A stretch of 64,000 nt of DNA. Origin: Humidesulfovibrio sp. GTDB taxonomy: Bacteria > Desulfobacterota > Desulfovibrionia > Desulfovibrionales > Desulfovibrionaceae. The notes under the pieces were generated by a model. The model did no database searches, had not been told where the DNA came from, and saw nothing but the letters and a program-made list of their open reading frames with translations. Where the stretch lies: positions 16,055 to 80,054 of the forward strand of contig NZ_JAUYFU010000039.1 of the NCBI RefSeq assembly GCF_030689645.1, read 5' to 3'. The translations under genes and the position numbers were made by a program. Below are positions 43,909 through 53,514 of this stretch, in pieces; positions within the stretch are counted from its first letter, which is position 1; every line of letters begins with the position of its first letter.

Positions 43909-44718
43909 GTGGATAGCGTAATCAAAGTAATTAACAAATTGATTTCTGACGGCGAATCTTTTTCATTCGATAATTTCTGCTATCACGATAAAAGTTCTCT
44001 TGGTAAATATGGAGAAGCAACAAAGCCAGAATGGGTTGCATGGAAGAAGCGTGTTTACAATTTAATCAAGAAGCATGCGGCAGCAAATTCAGCCGCAGTG
44101 GGACTAGTAGAAATTGGGGATAGAATCCAAACGAAAGAGTATGGACCCGAGAATTTCTCTCGCGCTAAAGAAACTTTACTGAAAGCTCTTGAACTGTTGA
44201 AGGAAATTGTCCAAGAAGATCTCTTTCAAGAACTTAATGTAGAACAAAATAGCAGCAGTTCTCCAGCTTTTTCAAATCGTGTTTTCATCGTTCACGGACA
44301 CGATTCAGCGCTCAAAACTGAGACAGAACAGTTTATTCAAGAAATCGGGCTCGACCCCATCGTCCTTCACAGGAAGCCAGACGAAGGCGCGACGGTCATT
44401 GAAAAATTTGAAAAGCATAGCGATGTTGGGTATGCCTTTGTACTGCTAACCCCAGACGAAATTGCATACACAATAATCCAAGACAAGCTTGATGATACTG
44501 ACAGGGAAAAAGAGAAACGAGCACGCCCAAATGTTATCTTTGAACTTGGTTTCTTCGTCGGAAGGCTGGGGAGAAATCGTGTATGCTGTTTACACAAAGG
44601 CGACATCGAGATACCAAGTGATCTTAAGGGACTACTCCACAAGAAGGTTGACCAATCCATCGAGACCATAGCCTACGCTATTATCAAAGAGCTAAAAGCT
44701 GCTGGCTATAAAATCTAA
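43909..44718 (+). CDS. TIR-like predicted nucleotide-binding protein (defence-type)
   Basis: A 269-aa protein. The N-terminal half (residues 1 to about 120) has no recognised domain. The C-terminal half is the TIR-like domain of the PF10137 type: RVFIVHGHDSALKTETEQFI, GLDPIVLHRKPDEGATVIEK, AFVLLTPDE, and RARPNVIFELGFFVGRLGRN (with the likely catalytic Glu), then IPSDLKGLLHKK. Such domains hydrolyse NAD in anti-phage systems. The start is GTG at 43909; a longer frame running back into argC and plsY is not credible. G+C is near 40%, far below its neighbours. No cyclic-nucleotide cyclase is next to it, so it may act alone. Confidence 0.85.
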   Translation: MDSVIKVINKLISDGESFSFDNFCYHDKSSLGKYGEATKPEWVAWKKRVYNLIKKHAAANSAAVGLVEIGDRIQTKEYGPENFSRAKETLLKALELLKEIVQEDLFQELNVEQNSSSSPAFSNRVFIVHGHDSALKTETEQFIQEIGLDPIVLHRKPDEGATVIEKFEKHSDVGYAFVLLTPDEIAYTIIQDKLDDTDREKEKRARPNVIFELGFFVGRLGRNRVCCLHKGDIEIPSDLKGLLHKKVDQSIETIAYAIIKELKAAGYKI

Positions 44719-44751
44719 CAAAAGTTTTTCTTCTGTCCAACCAGCCCCCCA

Positions 44752-45366
44752 TCACCCCGCCACCCTCACGCAAAACACTTCGCCCTCGACGAGTTTCACC
44801 TCGCCGCCGATGTGCAGCAGGTCGTTGGACCAGCGCCCGGACTGCGGGTGGAAGGTCTCGGCGTAGCGGCATTCTGAGCCGCAGAAGGATTTCTGGAAGC
44901 GCACGGAGCAGGCCACAAAGGTGCCGCCGCTTTGCGGATCGCCCGCCACGGCGCAGACCCAATGGTCCATGTCCCGCGTCAGCGCGGAATTGCCCTGGTA
45001 GCGCACAACCGCCACGCTCTGCGGCCCGATGAGCGCGCCAAGGGATTCGGCGTCAGTCGGCCCCTCCATGCGTTGCACATGAAAGGTTTCGCCGCCGAGC
45101 CGGGAAAGCACCCGCTCCAGGTTGTCCTGAAGCAGCGCATAATTGCCGTCGTATTGGCCCGTGGTGCCCACGATGCCGTTCAGGAAGTCGCCTGGGTGGT
45201 CCACCTGGGCAAAGGCCGCGCACACGGCGTCGAACTGCGGCGCTTTGCCGCACAGGGCCACGTAGGCGTTGACCACCGCGTACAGAAAGCAGGCCCCGTC
45301 CAGGTCGCCCTGGCCGTAGATGTGTCGTTTCGCGGCTGTCGTATCTGGCGTGTCTGTCGAGTCCAT
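44752..45366 (-). CDS. Putative cysteine peptidase-like protein
   Basis: A 204-aa protein with a papain/C39-like arrangement: Gln19 and Cys26 in IYGQGDLDGACFLYAVVNAY, and His135 with Asp143 in RDMDHWVCAVAGDP. These are the expected oxyanion Gln, nucleophile, base and orienting residues. No signal peptide. The start is ATG at 45364-45366; the longer in-frame reading continues into hflX in a non-coding frame. It lies 59 bp downstream of hflX. Substrate unknown; the peptidase call rests on residue pattern only. Confidence 0.55.
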   Translation of the reverse strand: MDSTDTPDTTAAKRHIYGQGDLDGACFLYAVVNAYVALCGKAPQFDAVCAAFAQVDHPGDFLNGIVGTTGQYDGNYALLQDNLERVLSRLGGETFHVQRMEGPTDAESLGALIGPQSVAVVRYQGNSALTRDMDHWVCAVAGDPQSGGTFVACSVRFQKSFCGSECRYAETFHPQSGRWSNDLLHIGGEVKLVEGEVFCVRVAG

Positions 45367-45425
45367 GCTGGCACCGCCTCGTCTTGCCCCGTCAGGCGCA
45401 GGGCGTTGCAAATGCGCCGAAGTCC

Positions 45426-47171
<1,746 letters not shown>

Positions 47172-47195
47172 GGGAAAAAGCCTCCCGGAGGGTCG

Positions 47196-47795
47196 TTACA
47201 GGGGAGCGCTCGCCAGGTATTTGGCGATCATGTTGTCATAGGTCGAGACGCGGGCGAAGGTCTCTGCGGCGAGTTCGCGGCGCAGAGCCAGGGAAACGCC
47301 TCCGGCATTGGCCTCAAGGTCGGCCTGGACGCGCGGATAGTAGCAGGGATCGGGCACCACGAGCATGGAATGGAAATTCTTGGCGGCGGCGCGCAGCATG
47401 CACGGCCCGCCGATGTCGATTTCCTCCACTGCGGCGCGCAGATCAACGCCCTTGGCTGCGGCATCCGCAAAATTATAGAGGTTCACGCACACCATGTCGA
47501 AGGGCTGAATGCGCAGCTCCTCCAGGGTGAGCAAGTGTCCGGGGTTGTCCTTGTCCGCCAGGATTCCGGCGTGAACGCGCGGATGCAACGTTTTCACCCG
47601 GCCACCCATGATCTCGGGGAAGCCGGTGACATCGCTGACGCTGGTGACTTTAAGCCCGGCGGCCACAAGCTTTTTGTGGGTGCCGCCGGTGGAGATGAGC
47701 TCCACGCCGCGCGCGGTGAGGAAGGACGCGAAATCTGCCAATCCAGACTTGTCGGTGACGGACAGTATGGCCCGTCTGATGGGAAGGAAATCCAT
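47196..47795 (-). CDS. IMP cyclohydrolase (PurH N-terminal domain only)
   Basis: Closes the ring of FAICAR to give IMP, the last purine step. The 199-aa protein matches only the cyclohydrolase (MGS-like) half of PurH: RRAILSVTDKSGLADFASFL, GVELISTGGTHKKLVAAGL, GFPEIMGGRVKTLHPRVHAG, VNLYNFADAA and EIDIGGPCMLRAAAKN. The AICAR transformylase half (about 320 residues) is missing and the stop is natural, so a separate transformylase must exist. The ATG at 47793-47795 is preceded by GAGAGGCTGTGC. hflX follows in the same frame, 24 bp on. Confidence 0.92.
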   Translation of the reverse strand: MDFLPIRRAILSVTDKSGLADFASFLTARGVELISTGGTHKKLVAAGLKVTSVSDVTGFPEIMGGRVKTLHPRVHAGILADKDNPGHLLTLEELRIQPFDMVCVNLYNFADAAAKGVDLRAAVEEIDIGGPCMLRAAAKNFHSMLVVPDPCYYPRVQADLEANAGGVSLALRRELAAETFARVSTYDNMIAKYLASAPL

Positions 47796-47953
47796 GCACA
47801 GCCTCTCTGGTTTCAGAGATTGTGCCAGAAGATCCGACCCAAGGCAAGCCGGGGCGTTTTCGCGGCCGCTGATGGTTTCCCGTATGCGGTTCCCTGTCCC
47901 CGCCCGACCGACCGGACGGGGACAGAGAGCCAATTGGGAGGGGAGACCGTCAG

Positions 47954-48514
47954 TTAGTCGTCGAGCTGCGCCAGCAGTTCCCGCGCCGGGGCGAAGCCGG
48001 GGTCCTGGGCCACAATCTGATCAAGCAGAGCCTGGGCCTCGTCCTTGCGGTCGAGACAGACCATGCAGCCAGCCAGAGAGTAGCGGACCTCGCTCTTGCC
48101 CGGATGAATGGAGAGATAATTCTCCAGGGCCGGGATGATCTGCGGAAGCTTCTCCAGCTCATGTCCGAGCCGGATGACGCTGAGCAGCGCGACCATGTTT
48201 TCCGGATTCTTGGCCAGGGCCTCAATGAACAGGCCGAAGGCTTCTTCCTTCTCCCCCTGCTCCATCTTGACCAGGCCGATGCCGGCGAAAGTTTTGTCGT
48301 TGGCGTCGATGCCGTGGGCCTTCGTGTACAGAATCAGGGCGCTCGCAAGATCCCCGCGCTGCACAGCGATGGTGGCCAGGCCCAGGTACGGATCCGGGTG
48401 GATGCCGTTGGATGACGCGGCCTTCTTGTAGTAGTCCTCGGCCTTGTCGAGCTCGCCCATGAAAAGGTAGCACTCGCCGAGTTCCTTGTTGATCTCGTAA
48501 TCCAGATGACTCAT
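47954..48514 (-). CDS. TPR-repeat protein
   Basis: A 186-aa protein of about four to five tetratricopeptide repeats, e.g. LGECYLFMGELDKAEDYYKK, YLGLATIAVQRGDLASALIL and FAGIGLVKMEQGEKEEAFGL. No signal peptide, so a cytoplasmic scaffold role is likely. The ATG at 48512-48514 follows GGAGGGGAACC. It is divergent from the flagellar operon and separated from the IMP cyclohydrolase gene downstream by 158 bp. Confidence 0.85.
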   Translation of the reverse strand: MSHLDYEINKELGECYLFMGELDKAEDYYKKAASSNGIHPDPYLGLATIAVQRGDLASALILYTKAHGIDANDKTFAGIGLVKMEQGEKEEAFGLFIEALAKNPENMVALLSVIRLGHELEKLPQIIPALENYLSIHPGKSEVRYSLAGCMVCLDRKDEAQALLDQIVAQDPGFAPARELLAQLDD

Positions 48515-48849
48515 GGTTCCCCTCCGTTTTCCCAAACTGCCCGCGTCTCCATGCGGACGGCAAAAGTTGCGTGGCTCTTGGGAGCCTGCCCGGCACATGC
48601 AGCATGTGTGCCAATGCACCAATCATCTCCTGCCGCCCCACCCCACCCTGCTCCGCCAGCGCCCCCTCACGCGCGCGATAACAACATAATGGCGCGGGGC
48701 AGGCCAAAACCAGCGACGCTAGTTAAATGTCCTTATATTTGAGCATATTAAAAACTTGGAACGGCCTTTGCTATGTACCAGCCAAGCTGGAAGGCGGGCC
48801 ACTCGGTCGGCACCCGGCAGAAAAGGGCAAAAGCCAGGAGGGACAAGGC
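48515..48849. other. 335-bp divergent intergenic region (flagellar promoter region)
   Basis: Between the TPR gene (minus) and flgB (plus). It holds the sigma-54-type promoter at 48757-48772 and an A+T-rich stretch just upstream (48721-48755), suitable for enhancer or bending. No ORF with coding character is seen. Confidence 0.6.
48757..48772 (+). promoter_or_regulatory. Sigma-54 promoter of the flagellar operon
   Basis: TGGAACGGCCTTTGCT matches the -24/-12 consensus TGGCACG-N4-TTGCW with one mismatch and correct spacing of GG and GC. It lies about 78 bp before flgB. Sigma-54 control of rod/hook genes is common in delta-proteobacteria. Confidence 0.8.
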
Positions 48850-49260
48850 ATGAAGAGTCTTTTCGGTCGACAGTTCGGCGTAATGGAAAAGGTTCTGGAC
48901 CTGCGCCTGGAACGTCAAAATGTCGTCATGGCCAACATCGCCAATGTAAACACCCCAAAGTACAAGGCCCGCAAGCTGGAGTTCGAGGGTGATTTGCAAA
49001 AGGCCATGCACATGGACCAGCGCGGCAAGATGACACGAACCAATTCGAACCATCTGCCCGCGAATTTCGATGTCAACGGGTTCCAGGGCAAGGCCCTTGC
49101 GGACTGGAAGCCGCGCACGGTTCACGGCGAGGACGTGGTGGACCTGGACAAGGAAATGACCACCATGGCCAAGAACGCCATGATGTACAACGCCCTCACC
49201 GACATCATCGCCAAGAACTTCAGCGGCCTTCAAACCGCCATTCAGGATGGAGGAAAGTAA
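48850..49260 (+). CDS. flgB: Flagellar basal-body rod protein FlgB
   Basis: Proximal rod subunit of the flagellum. The 136-aa protein has the rod-family N-terminus (MEKVLDLRLERQNVVMANIA, NVNTPKYKARKLEFEGDLQK) and the C-terminal helix EMTTMAKNAMMYNALTDIIA. The ATG at 48850 follows GGAGGGACAAGGC; longer frames upstream cross the promoter. First gene of the operon; its stop codon abuts the flgC start (TAAATG). Confidence 0.95.
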   Translation: MKSLFGRQFGVMEKVLDLRLERQNVVMANIANVNTPKYKARKLEFEGDLQKAMHMDQRGKMTRTNSNHLPANFDVNGFQGKALADWKPRTVHGEDVVDLDKEMTTMAKNAMMYNALTDIIAKNFSGLQTAIQDGGK

Positions 49261-49698
49261 ATGGACTTCATGAGCGCACTCGACATCAGCGCCTCGGGCA
49301 TGAAGGCTCAGCGCACGTACATGAACGTCATCTCCATGAACCTGGCCAACGTCAAGACGACCAGGACTCCTGAAGGCGGCGCGTATCAGCGCAAGAGCGT
49401 GGCCTTTGCCGCCAGCCCGGTGTTCAACCCCTTCGACAAGGAAATGGAGAACGCGGAAAACCGCGAACTCAAGGGCGTCATCGTGCGCGGCATCGTCGCC
49501 GACAAGCGCCCCATGAAAATGGTGCACGAGCCCGGCCACCCAGACGCGGACAAAGAAGGCTACGTCAAGTACCCGGACATCAACGTGGTTGAGGAGATGG
49601 CCAACATGATCACCACCATGCGGTCATACGAGGCCAACGTTCAGGCCATTCAGGACACCAAGGCCATGTTCAACAAGGCCCTGCAGATCGCCCGCTAG
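49261..49698 (+). CDS. flgC: Flagellar basal-body rod protein FlgC
   Basis: Proximal rod subunit. The 145-aa protein starts MDFMSALDISASGMKAQRTY and carries the rod motif MNVISMNLANVKTTRTPEGG; the C-terminus has PDINVVEEMANMITTMRSYE, then a helix ending ALQIAR, standard for FlgC. It begins directly after the flgB stop with GGAGGAAAGT as ribosome-binding site. Confidence 0.96.
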   Translation: MDFMSALDISASGMKAQRTYMNVISMNLANVKTTRTPEGGAYQRKSVAFAASPVFNPFDKEMENAENRELKGVIVRGIVADKRPMKMVHEPGHPDADKEGYVKYPDINVVEEMANMITTMRSYEANVQAIQDTKAMFNKALQIAR

Positions 49699-49724
49699 CC
49701 TTCGGAAAATCAAGGAGACTCACC

Positions 49725-50051
49725 ATGATCGTCAAGTCCGTCGCCATGCAGGCTTACCAAAATGCCCTGAAGACCCACCAGAACGCCGAACACGGCCTCG
49801 CCTCCGGCGTCAACAACGCCCAGAAGCCCGCCGGCGGCTTCATGGACGCCATGAAGGGCAGCCTGGACAAGGTCAACTCCATGCAGCAGGAGAAGAACAG
49901 CCTGGTGGAGTCCTTCGCCGCAGGCAAAGACCACAACGTCCACGAACTGATGATCTCGCTGCAAAAGGCCGGACTGGCCATGAGCATGACCAGCGCCGTG
50001 CGCAACAAGATCCTGGCCAGCTACCAGGAACTTACCAAGATGCAGTTCTAG
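49725..50051 (+). CDS. fliE: Flagellar hook-basal body protein FliE
   Basis: Links the MS-ring to the rod. The 108-aa protein has the family segments FMDAMKGSLDKVNSMQQEKN and the C-terminal VHELMISLQKAGLAMSMTSA, ending VRNKILASYQELTKMQF. The ATG at 49725 follows AAGGAGACTCACC. It lies 26 bp after flgC. Confidence 0.95.
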   Translation: MIVKSVAMQAYQNALKTHQNAEHGLASGVNNAQKPAGGFMDAMKGSLDKVNSMQQEKNSLVESFAAGKDHNVHELMISLQKAGLAMSMTSAVRNKILASYQELTKMQF

Positions 50052-50108
50052 GCACCGCTCCAGAACGCGTCGTAAAGAGAACAGCCTCAAGAGAACAGGA
50101 GAGAGAGC

Positions 50109-51710
50109 ATGCACCCGAAAGTCGCTGAATTACTCGAGAAGGCCAAGGGCCTTTGGTCCGCGCGCAGCATGTCCCAGCAGATGCTCATCGGCGGTCTGGC
50201 CGTTGTTCTGGTGGCGGCCTTCACGGCTGGCATCATCTTCATGAACAAGCCCGACTTCAAGGTGCTCTACACAAAACTCTCCAACGAGGACGCCTCCAAG
50301 GTCGTCACCCTGCTGAAGGCCACAAAGGAGCCCTACCAGCTCGCGGACGACGGCCAGACGGTGCTGGTGCACGCCGACCGGGTGTACGAGCTGCGCCTGA
50401 AGGTCGCCAGCGAGGGCAATCTCCACGGCCAGGGCATCGGCTTTGAAATTTTCGACGAAGTGAAGATCGGCCAGACCGATTTCGTGCAGCACATCAACTA
50501 CCAGCGCGCGCTGCAGGGCGAACTCTCCCGCACCATCGCGGAGTTCCCCAAGATCGAGAACGCCCGCGTGCACCTGGTTGTGCCCAAGAAAAGCCTGTTC
50601 ATCGAGGAGCAGACCCAGCCCTCGGCCTCGGTGGTGCTGAAGCTGAAGGAGAAGGACGGCAAGCTTGAGCCCAAGGAAGTGCAGGGCATCGTCAATCTTG
50701 TGACCATGGCCGTAGAGGGCCTGGACAAGAAGCGCATCACCATTTCCGACCAGAACGGCCAGCCCCTCTACCAGCCTGCGGATGACGAGTCCGCCGGCAT
50801 GAACACCACCCAGCTTGAGTACAAGGCCCAGATGGAGCGCAAGATCGAGCGCCGCATCGAGGAGCTCCTGACCCCAGTCATCGGCCCCCAGAAGATCATA
50901 GCCCGCGCGAACACCGAGCTCGACTTCAGCCACAAGACCATCAAGAAGGAACTGTTCAACCCCGACGGCCAGGTGGTCAGAAGCGAGAGCAGAAGCGAGG
51001 AAACCGTTTCCGGCAAGGCCAACCTCGACGGCGCCGTGCCCGAGGCCAACTTCCGCGGCGACGGCTTCACCGGCACCCAGAGCTCCCAGGACTCCACCCG
51101 CGAAACGCGCACCACCAACTACGAGATCAACAAGGAAGAGCAGCAGATTGTTTCCCCTGTGGGCGAGTTGAAGCGCCTGGGGGTTGCTGTTATCGTCGAC
51201 GGCACGTACACCAAGGACGAAAAGACCGGCCAGATGACCTACGTGCCCCGCAGCGAAGAGGAAATGGCCCGCATCAAGAGCCTGGTCTCCAGCGCTGTCG
51301 GGCTCGACAAGGACCGCGGCGACACCCTTGAGGTGTCGAGCATCGCCTTCGGCGCAGTGGATCTTGGCGAGGGTTCTTCCCTGGTGAAGAACTTCATCGA
51401 CCTGGGCGGCAAGCTGGGCAAGCCGCTGTTGACGGGACTGCTGATCTTCCTCTTCCTGATCCTGGTTGTCCGTCCCGTGGTCATGGCCCTTATCCGGCCC
51501 AAGGTGGCCGAGGAGGAGGTTGAGGAATTGGCGAGTCTGCCGAGCACCGACGAACGCCTGGCCATCGAGGAGACCATCGAGGTCCCCGAAGAGGCCCTGG
51601 ATACGGCCCGCCGTCTGGAACTCTTGAAGAGCCAGGCCGTGCAGTTGAGCGAACAGAACATGGATCAGGCTATCCGGCTCTTGAAGTCGTGGGCCAGACA
51701 GGAGGCGTAA
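50109..51710 (+). CDS. fliF: Flagellar MS-ring protein FliF
   Basis: Forms the MS-ring that anchors the motor in the membrane. The 533-aa protein has two spans (around residues 24-46 and 440-462), the ring-building segments YTKLSNEDASKVVTLLKATK, YQRALQGELSRTIAEFPKIE, ARVHLVVPKKSLFIEEQTQP and VQGIVNLVTMAVEGL, then EELLTPVIGPQKIIARANTE, and a C-terminal cytoplasmic tail (ARRLELLKSQAVQ) that binds FliG. The ATG at 50109 follows GGAGAGAGAGC. Confidence 0.97.
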   Translation: MHPKVAELLEKAKGLWSARSMSQQMLIGGLAVVLVAAFTAGIIFMNKPDFKVLYTKLSNEDASKVVTLLKATKEPYQLADDGQTVLVHADRVYELRLKVASEGNLHGQGIGFEIFDEVKIGQTDFVQHINYQRALQGELSRTIAEFPKIENARVHLVVPKKSLFIEEQTQPSASVVLKLKEKDGKLEPKEVQGIVNLVTMAVEGLDKKRITISDQNGQPLYQPADDESAGMNTTQLEYKAQMERKIERRIEELLTPVIGPQKIIARANTELDFSHKTIKKELFNPDGQVVRSESRSEETVSGKANLDGAVPEANFRGDGFTGTQSSQDSTRETRTTNYEINKEEQQIVSPVGELKRLGVAVIVDGTYTKDEKTGQMTYVPRSEEEMARIKSLVSSAVGLDKDRGDTLEVSSIAFGAVDLGEGSSLVKNFIDLGGKLGKPLLTGLLIFLFLILVVRPVVMALIRPKVAEEEVEELASLPSTDERLAIEETIEVPEEALDTARRLELLKSQAVQLSEQNMDQAIRLLKSWARQEA

Positions 51711-52709
51711 GTGGCCAGCTTCACCGGTCCCCAGAAAACCGCCATCGTCATGCTCGCCCTGGGCGAAAAGTTCACGAGCGAAGCGTTCAAGCGCATGGAG
51801 CGTCAGGAAATCGCCGCCGTCTCCAAGGCCATGCTGGACATCGATTCCGTATCCCGCGAAGACGTGGTGGATGTGCTGAAAGAGTTCAACGACGCCATAA
51901 CATACGGCGCCGAGACTTTGACCGGCGGGGCCGAGCAGGTGAAGCGCCTTCTTACCAAGGCTCTTGATTCTGAAACAGCCAAGTACATTCTGGACAGCCT
52001 GGAGATCGACACCGGCCCAACGCCCTTCCAGGAACTTTCAAACGTCAGCCCGCGCATCCTGGCCCAGATCCTCAGAAACGAGCATCCGCAGACCCTGGCC
52101 CTTATTTTGGGCCACCTGCACCCGGACCAGGCCGCCGAACTTTTGTCCAATCTGCCCAGCGGCGTGCGGCCGGAAGTGCTCATGCGCCTGGCCAAGCTGG
52201 AGGCCGTGGCCGAGGAGATGCTCCACGAGGTGGACAAGGTCCTCCAGAGCCAGCTCATCGCCATGGGCGGCAAGGAAGGCAAGAAGGTCGGCGGCGTCAA
52301 TGCCGTGGCCGAAATCCTCAACGCCGTGGACCGCGCCACCGAAGAGGAAGTCCTGTCCGAGATCGAGGAAGAATCCCAGCAGATGGCCGACGACATCCGA
52401 AACCTCATGTTCGTGTTCGAGGACATCAAGGGCCTGGACGACCGCAGCATCCGCGAACTTTTGAAGGACATCTCCAACGAGGAGCTGACCAAGGCGCTCA
52501 AGGGCGCCAGCGACGACCTCAAGGACAAGTTCCTCAAGAACCTGTCCGAGCGCGCCGCAGGCATGATCCGCGAAGATCTGGAGATCATGGGCCCGGTGAA
52601 GCTCTCCGAGGTGGAGGGCGCCCAGCAGAATATCGTCAAGACGGTGCGCCGCCTCGAAGCCGAGGGCCGCATCGCCATAAGCAGAGGTGGCGGCGATGAA
52701 TTCATCTAG
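51711..52709 (+). CDS. fliG: Flagellar motor switch protein FliG
   Basis: Rotor protein that couples the stator to rotation. The 332-aa protein shows FTGPQKTAIVMLALGEKFTS, LSNVSPRILAQILRNEHPQT, LALILGHLHPDQAAELLSNL, and the C-terminal torque domain with FEDIKGLDDRSIRELLKDIS. The start is GTG at 51711, immediately after the fliF stop (TAAGTG). The end overlaps fliH by 14 bp. Confidence 0.97.
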   Translation: MASFTGPQKTAIVMLALGEKFTSEAFKRMERQEIAAVSKAMLDIDSVSREDVVDVLKEFNDAITYGAETLTGGAEQVKRLLTKALDSETAKYILDSLEIDTGPTPFQELSNVSPRILAQILRNEHPQTLALILGHLHPDQAAELLSNLPSGVRPEVLMRLAKLEAVAEEMLHEVDKVLQSQLIAMGGKEGKKVGGVNAVAEILNAVDRATEEEVLSEIEEESQQMADDIRNLMFVFEDIKGLDDRSIRELLKDISNEELTKALKGASDDLKDKFLKNLSERAAGMIREDLEIMGPVKLSEVEGAQQNIVKTVRRLEAEGRIAISRGGGDEFI

Positions 52710-53514
52710 CCCGCAGACGCCCCCGAAGACCGCTCCGCGCTACTCAGGCCGCGTGCTCATGGGCTGCGACAGCCCCGGCGCAGGCTTCGTCACCATCCAG
52801 GAGATCGAGGGAAAGCGCCACAAGCCCGTCTGGGACGAGGCCACCGAGGTCGAGTACATCGCCCGCTGCCGGGCCAAGGCCGAAACCCTGGCGCGCGAGA
52901 TCGTCGCCCAGGCCATGCACAAGGCGCAGATCGAAGCGCAAGCCATCCGCGACCTGGCCAGGGCCGAAGTGGACGAGGCCGTGGCCCAGGCCCGGGCCGA
53001 AGCCGAGGCCGAGGCCCAGGTGCGCCTGGACGCCGAGGTGACCAGCCACGTGCAGGCCATGAGCGCCCTTTTGGCCGGCATCCAGACCCTGGGCCAGGAA
53101 GTCTGGGAGGCGCGCCGCAAGGATTTCGCCACTCTGGCCAAGAGCTTCACCCGCAAGGCCCTGGGCGTGGAGATGGAAGCGCGCCGCGCCGAAGTGTTGG
53201 AGCGACTCATGGACGAGGCCTGTTCACGGCTGGACGCCCACCGCGAGTTCACCCTCAAGGTGTCGCCGCAAGATTTCGAGCTGGCCAGAAGCCTCATGGA
53301 GCAGATCCAAGTCAGCCGTCCCGACCTCGGCCAGTGGAAGCTCGCCACCGACGCCAGCCTGACCATGGGCGGCGTGGTGCTGGAAACCCCGGAAATGCTG
53401 GCCGACAACGCCCTGGGCAACCGCGTGGCGCTGCTTGATCCCTACCTGGACCAGCTGTCCCTGCCGGAAGACCTTGCCCAGGCCAGAGAGGAAGGCAGTG
53501 ACCCTCAACCCTGA
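52696..53514 (+). CDS. fliH: Flagellar assembly protein FliH
   Basis: Regulator and stalk of the export ATPase FliI. The 272-aa protein has a long Ala/Glu-rich coiled coil (residues about 60-135, AEARAEAEAEAQ-type repeats with glycine-poor heptads) and a C-terminal FliH domain with CSRLDAHREFTLKVSPQDFE and LATDASLTMGGVVLET. The ATG at 52696 has GAGGTGGCGGCG upstream; an in-frame GTG at 52687 is less likely. It overlaps fliG by 14 bp and fliI by 17 bp. Confidence 0.9.
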   Translation: MNSSSPQTPPKTAPRYSGRVLMGCDSPGAGFVTIQEIEGKRHKPVWDEATEVEYIARCRAKAETLAREIVAQAMHKAQIEAQAIRDLARAEVDEAVAQARAEAEAEAQVRLDAEVTSHVQAMSALLAGIQTLGQEVWEARRKDFATLAKSFTRKALGVEMEARRAEVLERLMDEACSRLDAHREFTLKVSPQDFELARSLMEQIQVSRPDLGQWKLATDASLTMGGVVLETPEMLADNALGNRVALLDPYLDQLSLPEDLAQAREEGSDPQP

